Shown: one piece after another, positions 16,301 to 17,631 of the stretch
Layout of the letters: each line of letters begins with the position of its first letter
Numbering within the stretch: the stretch's first letter is position 1
DNA from: an uncultured Bacteroidota bacterium
Lineage (GTDB): Bacteria; Bacteroidota; Bacteroidia; Chitinophagales; Saprospiraceae
DNA length: 17,631 nt
Direction of reading: 5' to 3'
Assembly: GCA_937926185.1 (NCBI GenBank)
Contig: CALEYM010000102.1
Location: 1 to 17,631 of the forward strand
The notes under the pieces: generated by a model
Seen by the model: the letters and a program-made list of their open reading frames with translations, nothing else
Told to the model about the DNA's origin: nothing
The model's database searches: none
Position numbers and translations under genes: made by a program

Positions 16301-16495
16301 AAAACGGCATAAGCCTTCCTGTGTGCCGATCCAGATAAAACCCCGTTCATCCTGGTTGACAGGACCTATCGAATTGGTTGGCAGCCCTTCTTTTTTCTCC
16401 AACAGCGTCGATTGCTCAAAAAGCAGCTGAGCATGGCCGGCAGGCAGCCAAATCCAAAGCAAGATGGCAAAAAGAAGAACCGGTTCGCGATACAT
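13334..16495 (-). CDS. Reg_prop/Y_Y_Y sensor histidine kinase (LytS/YehU type)
   Basis: A 1053-residue membrane sensor starting at the ATG 16493-16495 with a signal peptide (MYREPVLLFAILLWIWLPAG, cut after HAQ-adjacent Ala22). A long periplasmic region (about 30-700) carries two-component-regulator propeller repeats, for example LPTNSIGPVNQDERGFIWIG and GEIWVATSMGISVFNP, predicted to form beta-propellers. A Y_Y_Y domain follows (about 715-790, with FRYRLRDFEDWQEAG). One membrane helix lies at about 801-822. The cytoplasmic part is a His_kinase domain with His856 in QMNPHFLFNSLNSI and an HATPase with Asn952 in YIENAIWHG and Asp985 in VEDNGVG. There is no receiver or AraC-type domain, so the kinase signals through the LytTR regulator encoded 46 bp downstream. 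In Bacteroidota, related propeller sensors often detect carbohydrates, but the ligand here is unknown. Confidence 0.94.
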   Translation of the reverse strand: MYREPVLLFAILLWIWLPAGHAQLLFEQSTLLEKKEGLPTNSIGPVNQDERGFIWIGTQEGLCRFDGSHFRIYKNDPDDSTSLFDNAIHAVQPYRGEIWVATSMGISVFNPQTERFRHFQLDGHGVVRPVRRAPRRQVGILYLDPRGELWLGTTFLGVVKYRPESDDFQYYTLNDSAALNRFARGNDGALRILSITASNANDSIIYAGTPVGLQEINRITGGVKWLHFPMSSPDEEIGANAFRRLYSHDDGRLFCGSWRSGIHIYNPVDGAFLPLQVKPGMGSEILNYGTQGFLRKNAAEIWITTGHGLALYDTQKREVTFWRKNNIPEGRFYGITFIDEAQRVWFPAFNGLHIFDPTLQQFTVHNYENLHAPGWSFTYYLLPVPESDELLIVPRGETGIYHFNLKTRDWVRIVPKVPGVQLPEVWGARGLALAPDGTFTISTENGLFSYDPKRRKLSLLSFQPDFSFIHCDDVRWDQRGRLWLSAETYGLLCWNPKSNSVRTFQQELMPPGTPPANLVVRDIFEDSRGQMWIRREDGLGVYLPLRDTVLNFLYSKNPANTFTDLNGFVEDRFGRIWVSDKDGWVGYAESARPESGLVKKINLRAAYGLGEIYGLAADGNGDIWGYTQKELLQIRADDHSVNIISFEYGAIPPEFYNMLYLPNGQFVLGGRNQIVFFNPKTLRRNAELPQPYVESIRVQGKPLPAIPETDGKPGLRLRYWENFFSVDFSAKAYTLGNKCRFRYRLRDFEDWQEAGERRHANYTNVPGGEYVFEVQVANNEGVWSDTVLEMPVWVDTAWWATWWFRILALLALLSAGYALYRYRVLQIRRQERVRTEFEKKLANVEMSALLAQMNPHFLFNSLNSIDSYIIRNESKKASEYLNNFARLIRLILNNSRSNYINLKDELEALELYLQMESLRFRDKFQYEIIVDKSLDTAAVNIPPMLIQPYIENAIWHGLMYKEDGLRKVILRVEHKDDCLTITVEDNGVGRAKAMELGARHARKKTQSVGMKITEDRIEIINKLYDANTKVDVFDLYDDAGAPAGTKVVLTVPI

Positions 16496-16796
16496 GACAG
16501 AACAGTAAGACCGGCAAAATAAAACAATCCGGCGAATAAATTCTGTTTTGCTTGCTTGGTTAGCCGGTTTTCCTGTGCCATCGGGCGGTTTTCTTGAGCG
16601 CCCGCCGCGGAGCAGGCGTCATGCACCCTGAATAAACCCGCAATCAACAAACCATGCCAGCTGCGCGGGGAGAGCGGCAGCAGAATCATCTGCCCGCGGC
16701 AGGCTTGTCATACTCCCGTACTCTTGTGGCGTCAATCGGATCGTTAAGCGTCATTAAGCAATCATTTCCTTCATCATTCATAAACTAAAAATCCTT
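16496..16796. other. 301-bp divergent intergenic region
   Basis: This stretch separates the minus-strand sensor from the plus-strand methyltransferase and should hold both promoters. I see no credible coding sequence: the reading frame crossing it on the minus strand overlaps the sensor start out of frame and is low complexity. It contains the direct repeat pair at 16565-16599, a small perfect inverted repeat GCAGA-ATCA-TCTGC (16680-16693), and two TTAAGC copies 10 bp apart (16744-16749 and 16754-16759). No match to TAnnTTTG with correct spacing was convincing. Confidence 0.6.
16565..16599. repeat. pair of 14-bp direct repeats with 21-bp period upstream of the sensor gene
   Basis: CGGTTTTCCTGTGC (from 16565/16566) and CGGTTTTCTTGAGC (from 16586/16587) agree at 12 of 14 positions and start 21 bp apart. 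They lie about 70-105 bp upstream of the sensor ATG. The period equals that of LytTR dimer sites, but the sequence does not fit the published LytTR half-site pattern. The partner could be the LytTR protein of this operon with a different preference, or another factor. Confidence 0.4.
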
Positions 16797-17567
16797 ATGA
16801 AAAAGACGTTGTTTCTGCTGTATGGGATCGTGTCGTATTTCGCATTCTTCGGCACCATCCTTTACGCCATCGGGTTTACCGGCAACCTGCTGGTACCGAA
16901 AAGCATCGACGGCATTCCGGAAGTACCGCTCTGGCAGGCTATCGGGATCAACACGGCGTTCCTCCTGCTTTTCGCCGTACAACACAGCACCATGGCGCGC
17001 CCGGCGTTTAAACGCTGGTGGACGCAGTACGTGCCCAAACCCATCGAACGCAGCACTTTTGTGCTCATTACCAGCATTATTTTGTCCAGCATGTTTGCCT
17101 TCTGGCAACCTATGGGCGGTGTGGTATGGCAAATCGAAAACGAAACGGTTAAAGTGGTTTTGCTGGCATTGTTCCTGCTCGGTTGGGCCATCGTATTTCT
17201 GGCCACCTTCCTGATCAACCACTTTGACCTGTTCGGCCTGCGCCAGGTATGGCTGTATTTCCGCGGAAAAGAATACACCCACCTGCCGTTCCGGGTGCCG
17301 TTCCTGTACAAATATGTGCGTCATCCGCTGTACCTGGGCTTCCTGATCGCCTTCTGGTCGACGCCGGTGATGACCGTTACGCACCTGCTGTTCGCCCTGG
17401 CTACCACGGGGTACATCCTGACCGCCATCCAACTGGAAGAGCGCGACCTCATCGCCCACTTCGGCCAGCGTTACCGCGACTACCGCAAACAAGTACCCAT
17501 GATACTCCCCATTGGAACCAAAAAACCAAGTGAATCTATAGAGTATAATGTGAGTGAACAGAAATAA
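16797..17567 (+). CDS. mddA: methanethiol S-methyltransferase-like membrane protein (MddA/NnrU/ICMT family)
   Basis: A 256-residue integral membrane protein starting at the ATG 16797, with about five hydrophobic segments. It carries the set of features I associate with MddA: GFTGNLLVPKSIDG near the N-terminus, FAVQHSTMARPAFKRWW, INHFDLFGLRQVW in the middle, and the SAM-binding C-terminal block LYKYVRHPLYLGF followed by LEERDLIAHFG-x-x-Y. MddA methylates methanethiol to dimethyl sulfide using S-adenosylmethionine. The broader family includes isoprenylcysteine carboxyl methyltransferases and NnrU-like proteins, so the substrate is not certain. The gene appears monocistronic: it is divergent from the sensor upstream and is followed after 19 bp by a strong terminator. 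No thiol-producing gene is in the window. Confidence 0.8.
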   Translation: MKKTLFLLYGIVSYFAFFGTILYAIGFTGNLLVPKSIDGIPEVPLWQAIGINTAFLLLFAVQHSTMARPAFKRWWTQYVPKPIERSTFVLITSIILSSMFAFWQPMGGVVWQIENETVKVVLLALFLLGWAIVFLATFLINHFDLFGLRQVWLYFRGKEYTHLPFRVPFLYKYVRHPLYLGFLIAFWSTPVMTVTHLLFALATTGYILTAIQLEERDLIAHFGQRYRDYRKQVPMILPIGTKKPSESIEYNVSEQK

Positions 17568-17586
17568 TCCAAATAAATCCCAGGCC

Positions 17587-17625
17587 AAACGGCTGCGCCG
17601 GAAAAGCCGGCGCGGCCGTTTTTTT
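17587..17625 (+). terminator. rho-independent terminator after the methyltransferase gene
   Basis: A 14-bp stem (17588-17601 with 17607-17620), all paired except one T-G wobble, closes a 5-nt AAAAG loop. The run of seven T (17619-17625) follows at once. The stem is GC-rich (GGCTGCGCCGG on the left arm). It lies 20 bp past the stop codon and is a textbook intrinsic terminator. Confidence 0.92.
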
Positions 17626-17631
17626 AACACT

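Noticed and set aside
16366..16689. 107-codon minus-strand frame crossing the sensor start
   Set aside because: It overlaps the sensor signal peptide out of frame, and its repeated AQENR is just the 21-bp direct repeat translated.
16744..16759. Two TTAAGC copies 10 bp apart upstream of the methyltransferase
   Set aside because: Six-base repeats in an AT-rich leader are expected by chance; noted only as a weak operator possibility.
1..17631. CRISPR array, insertion sequence, tRNA/rRNA or phage genes
   Set aside because: No regularly spaced repeat series, transposase motifs, terminal inverted repeats with target duplications, or RNA gene structures were seen on either strand.

Overview
The window looks like chromosomal DNA of a Bacteroidota bacterium, probably of the Saprospiria/Lewinella type. 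The evidence is the gene content: LytTR response regulators paired with large periplasmic sensors (a TPR hybrid kinase and a Reg_prop/Y_Y_Y kinase), an ABC permease fused to an M1 peptidase, and genes without Shine-Dalgarno sequences. Base composition is fairly GC-rich for the phylum. The taxonomic placement is inferred from these families, not from a marker gene. No tRNA, rRNA, CRISPR, transposase or phage gene was seen.

Layout. (1) 1-4830, minus strand: a LytTR response regulator (4081-4830), then a TPR hybrid histidine kinase with receiver and HPt domains (963-3980), then a partial membrane-anchored SGNH hydrolase running off the left edge (1-894). (2) 4831-4979: divergent control region with two 21-bp direct repeats. 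(3) 4980-10054, plus strand: a small secreted beta-rich protein, an ABC ATPase, and a 1215-residue ABC permease/M1 peptidase fusion. (4) 10113-16495, minus strand: a Reg_prop sensor kinase, its LytTR regulator, an alpha/beta hydrolase with Cys at the nucleophile position, and a group II PLP decarboxylase. (5) 16496-16796: divergent intergenic region with another pair of direct repeats 21 bp apart. (6) 16797-17567, plus strand: an MddA-like methanethiol S-methyltransferase with a strong terminator at 17587-17625.

How the parts may work together. Two separate LytTR signalling systems sit about 9 kb apart. In the first, the kinase ends in an HPt domain, so the adjacent LytTR protein is a natural final phosphate acceptor. 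In the second, a LytS-type sensor is followed by its regulator and then by two enzyme genes that may be co-transcribed. The central ABC/peptidase operon is probably an independent envelope export or processing unit.

The main non-genic signals are: an inverted array of degenerate heptamers inserted in frame in the kinase ATPase domain (1997-2084); a 21-bp-period repeat that resembles a LytTR operator just upstream of the first regulator (4854-4895); and intercistronic hairpins in both two-component gene pairs.
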